From contig JABYQQ010000006.1 of NCBI GenBank assembly GCA_022605405.1, positions 1,550,001-1,614,000 of the forward strand: a stretch of DNA of 64,000 nt, given 5' to 3'. The notes beneath the pieces were generated by a model. That model made no database searches, was not told the origin of the DNA, and saw only the letters and a program-made list of their open reading frames with translations. This stretch comes from Earliella scabrosa. Lineage: Eukaryota; Basidiomycota; Agaricomycetes; Polyporales; Polyporaceae. Made by a program: the position numbers and the translations under genes. Position 1 is the first letter of the stretch, and every line of letters begins with the position of its first letter. Of this stretch, positions 13,365 to 26,186 are shown piece by piece.

Positions 13365-14013
13365 GCAAAGCGTCGACGACGACGCTGTTGTTAACGTCGT
13401 TCGCTAGAGTGTAGGGCTGACCGAGGTGGGGGCAAGGATGGGGCTGGGTGGAGGAAACATCCGCTCAGCCGCATTCAGTGACGAATGATTGATCCAGAGC
13501 GTGCTAAAATTAAGCGAGGTGCTCGCGGTAGTTCTTTCGAACTCAGAAAGCCCATTCCGCATGTCTTGGTGGGCGGAGTATGAATGTATTAGGGTCGCTT
13601 TGGACTCCGACAAGTGACGATCATAAGCCTCGTGTAAATGACGTAGTCTCCGATCGAGCAAGTATCATCTCATGATGATCTCCAGCATCATCTTGCTTGT
13701 CAGTTGTGTGACAACTTGTGGTAACCCCAGGACTTCGAACCCAGGAGCCAAGGTTTGTGACGCATGGGTTCGTAGCCTCTGTTGACAATCAGGAACGTTT
13801 GCCTGCAATCCAATGGCAGATGAAAACGCACAATATAGTGTTGGGTAAGACTGCCCGGGTCTTCGACGTCAGTACTCGAAGGCCAGGCCTTCTATGTGAG
13901 GTACGTCGTGAGGCTTGCACATACCATATAATAAAATACCCCAGAGGAGAGTAGCAGACTCGCACATAGATACAGCGTGATATAGTAGTCGCGAACCACA
14001 GATGGAAAGACAA
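13365..14013. other. Intergenic, PH gene promoter and SEC62 3' end
   Basis: 650 bp without a supported gene or RNA. It holds the promoter of the minus-strand PH gene and the 3' UTR of SEC62. Confidence 0.4.
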
Positions 14014-14990
14014 TCATGAGTCCTCGTCCGGCACCTCCTCTACCCGCGCTTGCCTGCTGGAAGGACGAGAGTCGCCAGAATCCGGCACCTCCTCGATACG
14101 CGGCGACGGACTGGGCGACCCCTCCCCGTTCGCAGCACTCTTGCCCTTCTTCTCTGTCTTCTCGCCCCGCTTCTTCTTCGTCTTCTTCTTGGGCAGGTCC
14201 CACTCCCATAGCGGGATGAACGACTCGACCTACACACGCGCAAGAGGTCAGCGACCGACGACACGTACTACCCAACCACGATGCGACGCGCAAACGCTGA
14301 AAGAGAAGATGATGACACTCACAAATCCGACGTCTGCAAACAGCTTGGGGAATATCCAGATGCCCGGACTTGCCACGATGACGGTGATAATGTAGAAGAT
14401 CAACCGTACAATGGCGAGCGCGAAGAACAGACCGATGAGGCCCAGGACACCAATGGAGAGGTACCACACGCCGAGACGCATGATGGGCGGCCAAAGCGGG
14501 AACATGACGCCAGCGAGCATGATTGCAACCATGGCGAGACCGCCAAGGTACGTTGTCCACTGCGAGCCTTCGTAGAACCATGCGTAGTAGTCGGTGGGGA
14601 CAAACGTCTGCATCTGCGTAATCTGGAGCGCCTTCGGGGAGGATGACGAGGACCCGGAGGGAGCGCCACGCTCGACACGGAGGAAGAACGCGAAGGGGAT
14701 GATGGTGAGGAGGAGTTGCTGAGCCTCTTGTTCATTTGTGATAGCTGGTACGTTCTTGAGCTTGGCGTACGCGGGGGAGGTGAGGGCCTTCACGGCGGCC
14801 TTGCCTGGGCGTGCGGGGTACGTGTCGGAGACGCGCTCGAGCATGTTCACGACAATGACAGCGTACCTTTGAAGTAGTCTATGCGCTTGCCGTTCAGAAC
14901 GCCAACGCGAACCTTCATGCCAGCCTTGCTGCTACGCAGGAAGTCGACGACATTCCTGATGTCCTGCGGCGCCTTGGACTGCTGTTCCAT
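14014..14990 (-). CDS. SEC62: SEC62, ER protein translocation subunit
   Basis: Exons 14990-14867, 14804-14333/14323 (ends at 14323) and 14229-14014 give 273 aa with introns of 62 and 93 nt. The protein opens with a cytosolic domain (MEQQSKAPQDIRNVVDFLRS, then GKRIDYFKGKAAVKAL across the first splice). Two membrane spans follow the WFYEGSQWTTYLGG block: about residues 125-150 and 155-185. The C-terminal cytosolic tail is Lys-rich (KKKTKKKRGEKTEKK) and ends in a repeated EEVPD motif. Family knowledge: Sec62 works with Sec63 and the Sec61 channel in post-translational import into the ER. Length and topology fit fungal Sec62. It is divergently arranged with mL59, 359 bp apart. Confidence 0.95.
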
Positions 14991-15349
14991 GGCGAGTAAT
15001 CTGTATCCAGATCCGTCGCTCGGTTAGCAGTCATCTCGTATAGAGCGCAGCGCGACTCAGCCAGCACATACGCACCAAACGGAGGACTTGAAGAAGGAGG
15101 AGACCAGTCCGGGGGCGACAAAGACAAGGAAGAAAGAAGGAGAGTGTGTATGTTGAGCTGGCAGTCCTCGCCGGTGAGGCTGACCTGCTGGCCGCTCCCA
15201 TATCGGGAAATTCCTGATCACGTAAGCACCTACTCAATTCACCGACACTGACAGACCCGCGTTCTTCGCTGGACGTGTCTCTCTCCATTTAATCCTCTCC
15301 TCGTCTCTTGACACAACGTCCACTCGCGCCGCTTCTGTGACACACTCTA
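14991..15349. promoter_or_regulatory. Bidirectional promoter, SEC62 / mL59
   Basis: 359 bp between two divergent start codons. It must contain both promoters and leaders. No canonical TATA box was recognised, as is common for housekeeping genes. Confidence 0.5.
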
Positions 15350-16426
15350 ATGTTGGCGGCGCTGCAGGCAGTCAAGCAATTCCGCGTACGCGAACTTGCC
15401 CCCGTTCTCAAGGTCGACTCGAAGCTTTCCAGCTCGCGTCCCAAAGTCCCAAACCCCTTTCTACCCCGTAAGAACCCAGAGTCAGGGCGATGGGCACCAC
15501 CAAAATACTCGCTTAGGCGACAAGCCGAGCTGGTGAAGCACGCGCGTGCAAGCGGGATGCTGCACCTCCTGCCACCTGGCCCAAAGCTGTCCCCGAAGGA
15601 CCTGACTGCGGCTTCGGCATCTACTGCCACCGCTTCAGCACCCGCGGTCTCATCGGAATCCCCAGCGAGTTCGGATTCAAGGCCTTGGTGGAGCGGAGAG
15701 GTCGAATGGGAGGGCGAGTACAAGGAGAAGGAGGTCAAGGGCGCGGACGTGGGCAACCGTCTGTACGCTGGCAGGAAGCGGATGTTCAAGGGCCACAAGT
15801 GGGAGCGTACGCTCGAGAAGCGTACGTGGGAGCGCAAGGTCCTCATGAAGGACATGGCAGCTCGTGTCGAGCGGTTCCGTACGGTGAGTGACCATCTTCG
15901 AATGTACAGTCCACTTTCAATGTGGTGTGCTGTGGTATGGAGTCTCCATCTAGCTGCGTCCGCATGTCAAATCATTGAACGATACTTGTGTGAGGCACAT
16001 GTCATGAACACTCACTACACTGCGTGTTCCTGACATGTCTCGCACTGCTATCGTTCATGAAGACCGGATGGTCGTAGTCGTGAGACGGACCTGGCCTTGC
16101 TTTTGCTGAGTGACATACCTTCTATCGGCTCGTGGTTGAGCGTTCCACGCGCTCTGTATCACGAACTCACCACTGATGCTCTGAGGGCTCGCGATACGTG
16201 TTATAAGCAGCCCAACTGGATCGCAGCAGTGCGCATGTTGCAGTGCTCCAACATGAACCAGCAATAATTCATTCCGCTCGATTGCGATCTAATTTCTATC
16301 ATCCTCCCTCCTCCATCGGCTTGCGTCACAACGTGCTGACAAGAATGTATACAGAACTACCGTCGCAAAACGCCAAGCCCAGTCAGTCCGGCACGGCCGG
16401 TGTCGTACTCCAAGCTTCCCTTCTAA
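15350..16426 (+). CDS. MRPL25: Mitochondrial large ribosomal subunit protein mL59 (MRPL25 family)
   Basis: Exons 15350-15883 and 16355-16426 give 201 aa, joined over a 471-nt phase-0 intron (GTGAGT...ACAG). Recognisable mL59 features are NPFLPRKNPESGRWAPPKYS, LRRQAELVKHARASG, the HLLPPGPK motif, and later FKGHKWERTLEKRTWERK with MAARVERFR. The last exon encodes NYRRKTPSP...SKLPF. mL59 is a fungal-specific component of the mitochondrial 54S subunit. The N-terminus is basic and suits import. The intron is about seven times longer than neighbours' introns and may hold something else; the terminal exon assignment rests on frame and splice signals. Confidence 0.88.
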
Positions 16427-19400
16427 GCTACCTGTATCATCGCGTTCCGCGCGTAATATCTCGCGTCTGCTCGCCCACCTCCTTCGAATCTTCTCCTCAT
16501 CCCGCCCGCCAAGAGTTTGGGTCATAGTCGCATCATCAGCGAGGTAAGCATTTTCTCTTGTTGACTATTGTCCTCATACACGTGGTTTGGCCTTCCCTGC
16601 TGCGAACCCATTTCGAAGCTTCGGCTGCGTGCGCGTGGCTCCCGTACGGTTGCAGGGAATGCGGCGTATGTACGTTTGCTCCGACGGTGAGCGCGAAGCA
16701 CGACATTGACGGTCGTGCTTCACGCCCATCGTATGCCCCAAAATCCGCGTTCTCGACCGCTCGACCGCTGAATTCTCGAGCCTTGCTCCCTTTGCTCCGA
16801 GCTCGCCTCCGTGCATGCCGCACACGACCAACCCAACCATTCGGTGGACTATCGTCTCATTGACGTCTCGCTCGGAAGGCGTGTCATGGGTCGTGCACAA
16901 TCGCCGGAGCAGGACACGCGCGTCGCCTTCGTGGCGTCTCCTCTGAGTCCTCTTGGCTCGCACGTCGTTCGCGCGGAGCCCATGCACCCAGGCCCGTCAC
17001 TGTACCCGAGGGGGTTCCTTCGCGGAGACGACAGCGAACCACAGTCATGCTTGCACTGAACTCGTTTGGGGCGGTCATCATCCGTCCGCGCGCTTCGCCA
17101 CGGCTCGTTACCACACCTCCTCGGCCTCGGTACCTTAGCGCACCGTGGCGTCTCTCTCCATCTCTGTCCATCTCCACAGGAGCATGAGACGTGGCAGATC
17201 GCAGAGGGCCGGCGCCCGCTCGAGGAGAGAGCAAAGTTCAATGTGGAGCGGCGCGCGTGCCGTGCGTTGTTTGTACAAATGCGGTTTGAACCGGGTTAAC
17301 GCACGTTGAATGCCGGAAGGCGTGGCGAACGTGTACGACGGCCATCATGAAGCATGAACGTTCGGGATCCATTCCTCACTGGGGACCACAGGAGATCTGA
17401 GCTCAAGCTATAGTCTTAGGGCCGGGATTCTCTGTGAAATCGAAGGGCGATGACGATGACGATGAAATGATTGACCACGACCCCGCACTGACCCTCAGGA
17501 GGCCTCAGGGGGTTAATTTCCTTCGTCTCGGAAGGCTCCACCATCCTGGTTGTGGCTCTGAGGGTGCGCTCTACGTCCTCAGGGCCACAGTGCGCACTGC
17601 GCGCGCTCGCTGGTTAGACTTCTGCCAAAGAGTCCCATCGCGACGTGTCACTCAATAAGTACTCAGTGCCCAGCATATTGGCGGCGCAAACAGGGCAATA
17701 AGCATGCCTTGGTCTTTCAGTGGACGTCGAACGGTGACTGCTGGGCGGTACCTCGATCGTCGGATGTCGGGAATAGAGCGGCCTCTACCTACAAATTCGA
17801 GCCAAACGGACGTCTCGGAAACCTCCCGCTGCCGTTCTGGCTCATTCGGGTTCGGAGGTGACCGATGAGGCGAGACTCGCTTCTCGGTCGTTCAAACGTT
17901 CACGATTCGACCCGCGATTGAATGTTGAATACAAATCGCAATGCGTTCGTGCGTACGTGTACATACATACTTGCGCGTCACGTCGGGCGTCGGGCTCGGC
18001 GGACCCGGGCAGCGGCGCGCGGGTGGCCGTAATGGCCTGCTTCAGTCGTCGCGCTTCTCGAGTTCTTTGCCCATCTGGATGTGGGATGCCTTCATCGGTG
18101 CACCGGTGAGTCAGATGGTAGGTAAGTGACGAACACCATCCATGCGGATAGCCTTGCATTGAGAGGCATCGATGGAGGCACCCCCTGGATCTCTGAGGAG
18201 CACGAATGCGCTGCTGGTCCGCCCGTCCCAGATGAGCACCGGTGAGCTGTGTGGTCGCTGGTGTGGTTTCCTGATGGAGATCTGCGCAGTGTCAAGGAGT
18301 GTATAGGACTCCAGGTGGTAAGCACGACCAGATTGCGTGTGTCGCCCACGCTCACGCTAATAGCTTGAGGTTGCAGTGGGGGTACCGGTTATTTCGGGCG
18401 AACGAACGGGGTTATTCAACTCTCGCATCCGCCTCGCCCATTCATACTCGGGCAGGTACGCGGTACCGAGTCTGTTGCGGCCCTTTGAGTTTGTTCGTAA
18501 GTTGTTCGATATCCGAAGGCATGGGAGGGTTCGTGATGCTGATTCGGTTATAGATTCGTAACCTCCCTAGCGTTCGACGTTCAATCTCTATACCCGCCAT
18601 GCATCGTGCAGCAAGGACTAGCAAGGGTCGTCGTTCTCTGTGTCCGAGGTGCACGTACGCGAGAAGATATGCGCCCGCCCGACAGACGCCTCGGAGCTCG
18701 AGAAACACCAAGATGCGACTCGGTGCGAACAACTTTAGTGTATTTTTATCCTGAATGAATAGCGCGAATCGTCGCCCACACAACCCTGAGAGCAGTTGGG
18801 TCCATGACCAGATCCGCGGATCTGGCAACTCAGAGAAGCCCGCAGCCATATCCGAGTGTGAGTGTCCATCATGCGTATCTCGAAGCGAGTGTGCAAACGC
18901 ACCTCTCGCGCATAGTCCACGTTTGTGCAGGGCGAGAGCGTCCTGCGGACATACGCCGACGGGCGTGGGAGGTGCCGGAGGGGGTCGAGTCGGTGAAATT
19001 AGAATGAATGCGATCGTGTTCGTAATGGCGAGTCTCGGGCACCCCAGATGAAATCGAGTACCGTCAGACCCGGATGCGTTATTTGAACCCCTCGTGCAAG
19101 TTACGAGAGGGATGATCTGTGCGTGTGTTTGCTCTTCGGCCGGGTTTGGAGGGCAACGATGTGCAATCGGAGACACAGAGATAGGAGACGAGGGATGCCG
19201 GATACTGTAGCGGCGCATTAGTGGCATGGCCGACCGAGCTTGGCCCGTCTCCCAATGTGGCGGGAAGGGCTAGCTTAGGACGAATGAGTAATTATGAGTG
19301 CTAACAGCCGCGAGAAGGTCCGTATCGCACCAATGGCGTTGCGGGGGCGTGCGGAGGCGAGCGAAGTGCGATGGTGTAGACATGTAAGGATGCGACCGAC

Positions 19401-19911
19401 CGATATAAGTGATGTGCACGTTCGACTGTGGTGGGTAGACTAAGAGAGAGTCTGAGAGACCGCTCGGAAGCTAATCAGCGCGCCGCACGTCATCGTTCTG
19501 GGCGAGAGCATTGTGGGAAGGTCCGATGCTGAGCTGCCTTGATGGGAATCAGGGAAGATTCTTGTATCTGCAGGCTCTCTGCATGGAGTCCGTATGGGGT
19601 GCGTCAGACTGGGAAGTGGACGAGGATCGTTGTGGCGACTTGCACGGTGTTGGACGGTCTGAACTCGACGCTTGGCACGGTTCCTCCAAGACGAGGACGG
19701 ATGTCGGAGGATGGGCCGAGGATGTTCGTCAGACGGTAGACGGAGGAGACCCGATTGGATCTGCTTCATCATCAATGTTTTCGTCGCGAATGCCGGATGG
19801 GGAGATAGAGGATTACGCCATGGACGAAGCATGCAACGGTTCGCATGGTACATAACGGCGCACGCACGGCTCACACAGTCGACCTCCCTCGCCCCGCAAC
19901 GCCCCTCCACC
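16427..19911. other. Gene-poor 3.5 kb region
   Basis: I find no recognisable protein, tRNA, snRNA or terminal-repeat element here. Open frames are short, overlap on both strands and show no familiar motif. A short GATGAC repeat lies at about 17449-17466. A possible TATA box occurs at about 19403 (gatataagtg). It is the longest unexplained gap in the window. Confidence 0.4.
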
Positions 19912-22095
19912 ATGCAGACTAGGATAGGAAGCAGCCTGACTGGAGGCCGGGAGCGGCTGGCACTGGCAGGCGGCGGACACGGGCATCATCCGGCGCAGGG
20001 ACCCAGGGGAGCGGTACAGATGGCCGCCTTGCCGAAATCAGGGAGAGATATGACGCCAGAGCGGAGGGCACACAATGTCCTCTCGGCCATTCCCTTGGCC
20101 TCTTCCTCTTCACCGCTCTCGTCCGCCGGCCGTTCGCACTCCCGCTCTCTCTCTGCCTCCATCCCCATGGCCGCCGTGGCCTCCTCCAGCAAGCTCTCGG
20201 GCTCAACACGCCAACGCTCTCGCAGAGACGTCTTCAAGCCCAAGTTCCCCCTCGATCCCTTCGCGGGAGCCTCCGCCACCGCCCTCGGAGAGCCATGGTT
20301 TCTCAAGATCGACGCGCTCCTCTCGGCGACTGCACTCCAGCGCCGCAACGTTGTCTTCGTCCTTGGAGGTGCGTTTCCTGCTCCGTGTCCGTGACCACCG
20401 CCGTCTGAGCTCCCTCCAGAGCCTGGCCTCAAAGAGCTAGCTCCTCTCCTCCAGTCCCGACACATGGCCAAGTCCCTTGTCATCCTCGCTACACATAATC
20501 CTCCAGACGTCCCAGGCATCGTCATCCCGACAGTACGCATCCTCCGCCTCTCAGCACCCCTCGCCCTCGAAGACACCGGCGCAGTCCGGTTCGTCAATGT
20601 CCTTGAATGGGCAGAGCGTGTCTCCCGCACCTGGCGCAAGCACGGCGGCGGAGGGGTGGTCGAACTCACAGAGGATGCCGCCGGTCAAGGCGAGTTGGCT
20701 CCTCCGTCCATGTCGCGTTTCGGGTCCCAGAGCACCCCGACGTCGCCTGGCAGCTCATCAACATTCTTGTCAACCGAAACCGGCTCCTCCTCCAGACCGT
20801 CCTCTCGGCCGTCCTCGATCGCGGGCTCGTTCTTCACGCGTCGTGCACACGGGTCTTTGCCGCCCCCAGATCCTTCCCAGCGACCGTTCGACATCCTTCT
20901 CAACTTCATGCCCCAGAAGGTCTCCGACAAGGCGCTCCTCAAGAATTCCATTCTCGTCACCACCATTTCGCGACCATTTCTGACGTCAAGCGTCCACCCC
21001 TCAGCGCCGACGATCCGCTCGCGTACAGCGTCTTCTACCTCGACGCGTTTGCGCCCACAGTCTATCTTCGGTGCATTTAGCCGGAGCTCTACCTCCGTCT
21101 ATATGCCGCCCACACCCCCGTGCCAGAGCGGCGAGTCGCTGTCCCTTGCGCAAATGATGCTTGCACCGCCTGGCAAGGCGCTTCTCATCCACCTCCTTCC
21201 TCCCCCACCTGCCAACTCTCCCCCTGCGGCACGGCGGAAACTCGTGGAGAGCATGGAATCCTTCCTGCTTTCATTCGCCTTCCAGACGTCGCCAGCACAA
21301 TTACACGTCCAGGCGCCTGGATCAAGCCCATCAGATCCGTTGGAACGCGCGCGACCATACGTCATGGAGACCACAACGTTTTGCGATGCCGTGAGCTGCG
21401 AACCCGGCGTGGCAGACTACGGAGATTGGACTGTCGCCGACGTCGTCCTCAGCGGCGCCCTTGACGCAGATAACCCCAACGCGCCTCCGGCACCCCCAAC
21501 GATGACCACGAGTGTCAGCGTCGGCGCTGTTCCCAAAGCTTCAAAATCATCGAGGCGCGCGTGGATCGCAGCTGCTGCGGACCTGGTCATTATGCCTTCG
21601 GGCGACGATCCTACGGCGTCAATGGAGGCTGCGAAATTGCAAGCGCCGGCGACCAGCCATCAGTCAAACAGGACGTTCGAGAAATCTCGGTCTATCTCTT
21701 CTCCTCTGCTCACGACCGACTGGAGTTCAAGCTCGACGTCGACGAGCCGACCGGTCTCCACGTCTGTCCTCGCTCAGCCAGCATTCGCGGTGGCGAGACA
21801 GGGGAAGGGTGCGTATTCGCCGACATCTCCGATCCTGGCCTCGAGCGGCCTCCCAACGCCGCCGCACTCTGAAGAGGAGGCGGGGAGCGGAGGGGACTCC
21901 ATCAGTCTCGATGCGAGCGCACAGGTCACTTCGTCGTCATCCATCTCGGTCGCGGGTGCTGATGGCGCGAGTGTGGGAGGGCGTGGGGACGGGGACGGAC
22001 AGAGTGGGAGCGCGAAGAAGTCAAAGTGGAAGTTCTGGCGGAGGCTGGGTGCAGGGCACCATGCGCATGCGCAGCCCGCCCCGCTGAAGGCGTGA
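19912..22095 (+). CDS. Uncharacterised basidiomycete protein, 710 aa
   Basis: Two exons, 19912-20368 and 20420-22095, joined over a 51-nt phase-1 intron. The join gives VVFVLGEPGLKELAPLLQSRHMAKSLVILATHNPPD, a smooth hydrophobic/helical stretch, which supports both splice sites. I do not recognise a domain. Visible features: a Ser-rich N-terminus; a folded-looking region at about 130-230 (beta strands around LVILATHN and VRILRLSAPL, helix around VNVLEWAERVSRTWRK); a second compact segment with RPFDILLNFMPQKVSDKALLKNS; long Ser/Pro-rich linkers; and a short basic-aromatic C-terminus, SAKKSKWKFWRRLG, that could touch membranes. No signal peptide or TM segment. The large Ser/Pro content suggests a regulated scaffold, but this is a guess. 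Confidence 0.75.
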
Positions 22096-24054
22096 AGCTT
22101 TGAAGCGTTGAAGTGTCAGAGGACGCGGGCAGGTGACGGCTTTCAACGTTTCAGTGGTGGTGTTCCGCGGTCAGGCACCCCGTCGGTGTCGGAGAAGCTA
22201 TAGGTTGAAGGTCTGGGAAGGAGAAGAAGCCGTAACGCGGGATTCGCGATGACCACCCGGAACCTGGCGGACTGGTGTCTATTTGCAGAACGTTGGCGGC
22301 GGAGGATGTGCGGACGGTGATGTGCTTTCTTCACTGCCTTGCCTGGGAACTTTCATGTCCGCGTTCGCGAGCACCTGCGCATCATGTCGGACCTTGCTTG
22401 CTTGTATGATTTGACCTGGGCTGCTCTAGCTGGCATCGGACTCGGACCTTTTTGTCGAAATGTGCATATATGCCACGCAACATACCAGCTACGAGTCTGC
22501 CCCCCCTCTCCCTCTACGAACGTTAAACGTTCAACTCTCTCAGTTCATTTCACTGCTCCATATTCCAATCTCCACAACTCCCAACTCTCGTCTACTCTCT
22601 CTCCAATTTTGCACTCTTTTTACCGTCGTCTCCGTCTTCAGGACTCAGTCTTAGTCTTTATTTCCAGCCTATCATCACACATCGTGCGCTGTGCATCGTG
22701 CATCTTTGTCCTAATCATCGATATCGCGCTCGTCGTTCTCTCTCAATCTCTCACTCTCTCACTCTCTCCTCTCATCTCATCTCATCCCAAAACGTCCCTC
22801 GCTCTCGGTACGCCGTCGTTATGCACCCTCCAGATTACACTTAAGGTTCTCCTCCCCTCTCCCCTCTCCCCGCCATCGCCATCGCCATATATAACGGTAA
22901 CCACGGACTACTAGACCTCGGACAGTCATGGACCCAGTACTGGTATCTGCCTACTCGTACTGTACTGCAACTGCACTTGCATCTATGTTACGTATTGATA
23001 TACATCCCACCAGCTTGCGCTACTCTCGTTCTTTCGAATTGCCTTCGTTTAAGCCGTTTGACTCTTTATTCTTCTACATGCAGCGACGTGCCACCATCTT
23101 TAGAACCTTTAGAAGCCTAAGCCTTGTCCTCGCTCACTGGAAGAGAGCGTATATATCAAGCACGGACCCGTAAGTATCGACCCTTTCAATGCTGGTGTAT
23201 GCGTAACTGTAGCGGTCCTGCGCATGGCCTGAGCTCGCGAAGAGCTACGAATGGTGCATACGCTTGCTACCTTGTGTGAGACCTTGAAGCCCCGACAGGG
23301 CTCCTAGGGTACTCACAGACTCATTCCAGTTTGATCATTGATTAGACTGGGGGACCGTCCGTGATAGTCAGTAGGTGTGTACGTACTGGAAGGGATCCGT
23401 GCGCCATGCCAACTGACATGTGCATACCCATCAAGTTGCTCGCCTTTCCTCCACCAACTAGGTGTTCATTATATCCATATCTCGCGCACACGAGTCCGAC
23501 AGGGTGTGTAGTGCGGCTCACGTTCCTGACCTTATGAGAGATTTCCAGACCTGGGGTTGATCGCGTGCGAGCGCACACGACTCGGACAGCAATGTGGCCG
23601 TACTTACACCGCCCTTTTCCAAACGGTCGGTTAACCACCTACCGGGGGCACCTACCTTCGACTCCAGCCATGGTATCTACTGTGCTCATGAGCGAGGGCT
23701 GTATGTGGATGAGCTGTTCTGAGAGCTTGTTCAAGAGTACGTACGATTCCAGACGTCTGATAAGCCACGTATCAGAATCGCTTAAATATGTCGTGGGAAA
23801 AGTGAGATGCGACCTTGCGTCGCAAAAAACCGACTGTTGTTGCCCTTGACCACCTCACCACGCAAACCCCCTCCCCGCACCGTCATCTGCCTTGCTGTCG
23901 CTGCCGCCGCCGCCGCCCACAACGCCGCCGCCTCCTACCGCACACCGCAACCTGTATCAATCCGCTCAATAAGTGCCCCTGCTGGACCAGCGCTGTACTC
24001 GACAAAGTACCAATATCGCACACGCAACCGCCCCTCATCACCCCACTCATCACA
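22096..24054. other. Intergenic, 3' of orphan gene and DHH1 upstream region
   Basis: 1.96 kb. From about 22500 to 22910 the + strand is strongly pyrimidine-rich (CT tracts), typical of leaders of highly expressed fungal genes, and may be a 5' UTR or promoter segment. A second pyrimidine-rich area precedes the DHH1 start at 24055. No coding exon could be supported. Confidence 0.4.
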
Positions 24055-25723
24055 ATGTCCCAACAACAAGCCCGCCCCTCCTCATCCACCTCGTGCGTGC
24101 ACAGATGCTCTGCATATATGATGTTCTGACCCTGTGTGATGCAGTCATAGCGAGTCCTGGAAGTCGGGTCTGCGCCCACCACCAAAAGACTACCGCCCGC
24201 AGACCGAAGATGTGACTGCAACGAAAGGCGTCGAATTTGAAGACATGTACCTCCGCAGGGAGCTCCTCATGGGCATCTTCGAGGCGGGCTTCGAGAGGCC
24301 GTCGCCCATCCAGGAAGAGGCCATCCCCATCGCGCTCACCAAGCGCGACGTCCTCGCCCGTGCCAAGAACGGTACCGGCAAGACCGCCGCGTTCGTCATC
24401 CCCTCCCTTCAGCAGGTCGACGTGAACAAGCCCAAGATCCAGGCGCTGCTCCTCGTGCCGACGCGTGAGCTCGCGCTGCAGACCGCGCAGGTGTGCAAGA
24501 CGCTCGGGAAGCACATGGGCGTCCAGGTCATGGTCACTACCGGAGGTACCACCCTCAAGGACGATATCATGCGTCTGTCGGAGACGGTGCACGTGCTCGT
24601 CGGTACGCCCGGTCGTATTCTCGATCTCGCGGGCAAGAACGTCGCGGACCTCAGCGAGTGCCCCGTCTTCGTCATGGACGAGGCGGACAAGCTCTTGTCA
24701 CCCGAGTTCGCACCCGTCATGGAGCAGTTGCTGGGATACCTCCCTAAGGACCGTCAAGTCATGCTGTTCAGCGCAACATTCCCGATGATTGTCAAGGATT
24801 TCAAGGTGCGTGCTCTGTGCTGTCGCATCTCTCCGGGAACGCCCTGCCGACCGTGCTGCAGGAGAAGCACATGAAGTCCCCCTACGAGATCAACCTCATG
24901 GACGAGCTCACGCTCCGTGGTGTCACACAATACTACGCCTATGTCGAGGAACGGCAGAAGGTGCACTGTCTCAATACACTATTCTCCAAGGTGCGTCGCG
25001 CTTGCGTCTCGGCTACTATCGCGTGACGCCGACACAACCCCCCAGCTGCAAATCAATCAGTCTATCATATTCTGTAACTCTACAAACCGCGTCGAGCTGC
25101 TCGCCAAGAAGGTCACCGAACTCGGCTACTCATGTTTCTACTCGCACGCGAAGATGCTCCAGTCGCACCGTAACCGCGTCTTCCACGACTTCCGCAACGG
25201 CGTCTGCCGGAACCTGGTCTGCTCGGATCTGCTCACCCGTGGTATCGACATCCAGGCTGTCAACGTCGTCATCAACTTCGACTTTCCGAAGAACTCGGAG
25301 ACGTATCTCCACCGCATCGGTCGCTCGGGACGTTTCGGTCACCTCGGCCTTGCGATTAACCTCGTCACGTACGAGGACCGTTTCAACCTGTACAAGATCG
25401 AGCAGGAGCTCGGCACCGAAATCCAGCCGATCCCGCAACAGATCGACAAGGGCCTGTACGTCGCGCCGACTGGCCCCTCTGAGGAGGCTCCGGAGCAACA
25501 GAAGGGCAAGGCGCCCGCCCAGGCTCAACCTCAGCCTCAACCCCAGGTCGCTCCAAGACAGGGACCTGCTCAGGCGGCTGCTCACGCACAAGCGCGACAG
25601 GGACCCGCACAGGTCGTGTATCAGAGCAGTCCCCAGGCGCGCATGAACGGTGGCGCAGTGGTACCGCAGCAGCAACAGCAGGCGTATCAGAACGCGTACC
25701 GTGGGGTCCCTGTTGCACGATGA
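24055..25723 (+). CDS. DHH1: DEAD-box RNA helicase DHH1 / DDX6
   Basis: Four exons, 24055-24092, 24151-24805, 24862-24990 and 25046-25723, give 499 aa with introns of 55-58 nt. The joined N-terminus reads [22 protein letters not shown], diagnostic of DDX6/Dhh1. Helicase motifs in order: Q motif ([13 protein letters not shown]), I (AKNGTGKT), Ia (PTRELALQ), GG, Ib (TPGR), II (DEAD), III (SAT), IV (IIFCNS), V (SDLLTRGID), VI ([11 protein letters not shown]). The C-terminal ~75 residues are Gln/Pro/Ala-rich and low complexity, a feature linked to P-body condensation in this family. Known role: activates decapping and represses translation in cytoplasmic mRNA decay. All boundaries preserve frame. 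Confidence 0.97.
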
Positions 25724-26166
25724 GGGCTCTCTCGTCTGTTCATCATTCGTGAAGAGGAGAGGAGGGTGTGGAGGAGGTTGGGGAGATGGAGGAGGTGAGG
25801 GATGAAGTGTAACACGCCGGCTGGAACACACGACCATGCTTTCAAGTCGCTTCGGCTGCTTCGGATTCACAACGACAAGAGGAGACCTTTGTACATTATT
25901 TCCTTCACCTCGACCGCTCGCATCGCATCGCACCCGCACCGTCTTCGACATCCAACGTCACACCACACCGTCACCACTACACACCCCTCCAATGCACGCA
26001 CACCCACTGTCGCCGCTCCAAACCTTAGCTCGCACCAGATACGCTCACCAACACTACTTATTCGAGCTCACCCCTCTCTCTACAGAATACACACACCCGT
26101 CTTTGCGATCGCGCCGAGGACTCCGACACTGCTCTCGTCTCTCTCTTTATTTCGCTACTGCTTCCT

Positions 26167-26186
26167 GCCCGCCCGCCCGCCCGCCC
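26167..26186. repeat. (GCCC)5 microsatellite
   Basis: Five perfect copies of the tetranucleotide GCCC inside a pyrimidine-rich intergenic stretch. Confidence 0.9.

Noticed and set aside
18442..19227. 261-codon minus open frame in the gene-poor region
   Set aside because: No recognisable motif, no clear promoter or splice support, and rich in His/Cys/Arg as random GC-rich frames are.
20607..21872. Alternative-frame open stretches within the 710-aa gene, suggesting dual coding
   Set aside because: They lack a continuous path and are expected from Ser/Pro-rich codons; the main frame alone is open over the whole exon.
22339..22914. 191-codon open frame in a CT-rich tract
   Set aside because: Ser/Leu-rich translation of pyrimidine repeats; better read as leader or promoter sequence.
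24050..24592. Antisense open frame over DHH1 exon 2
   Set aside because: Shadow of the helicase coding strand; no independent motif.
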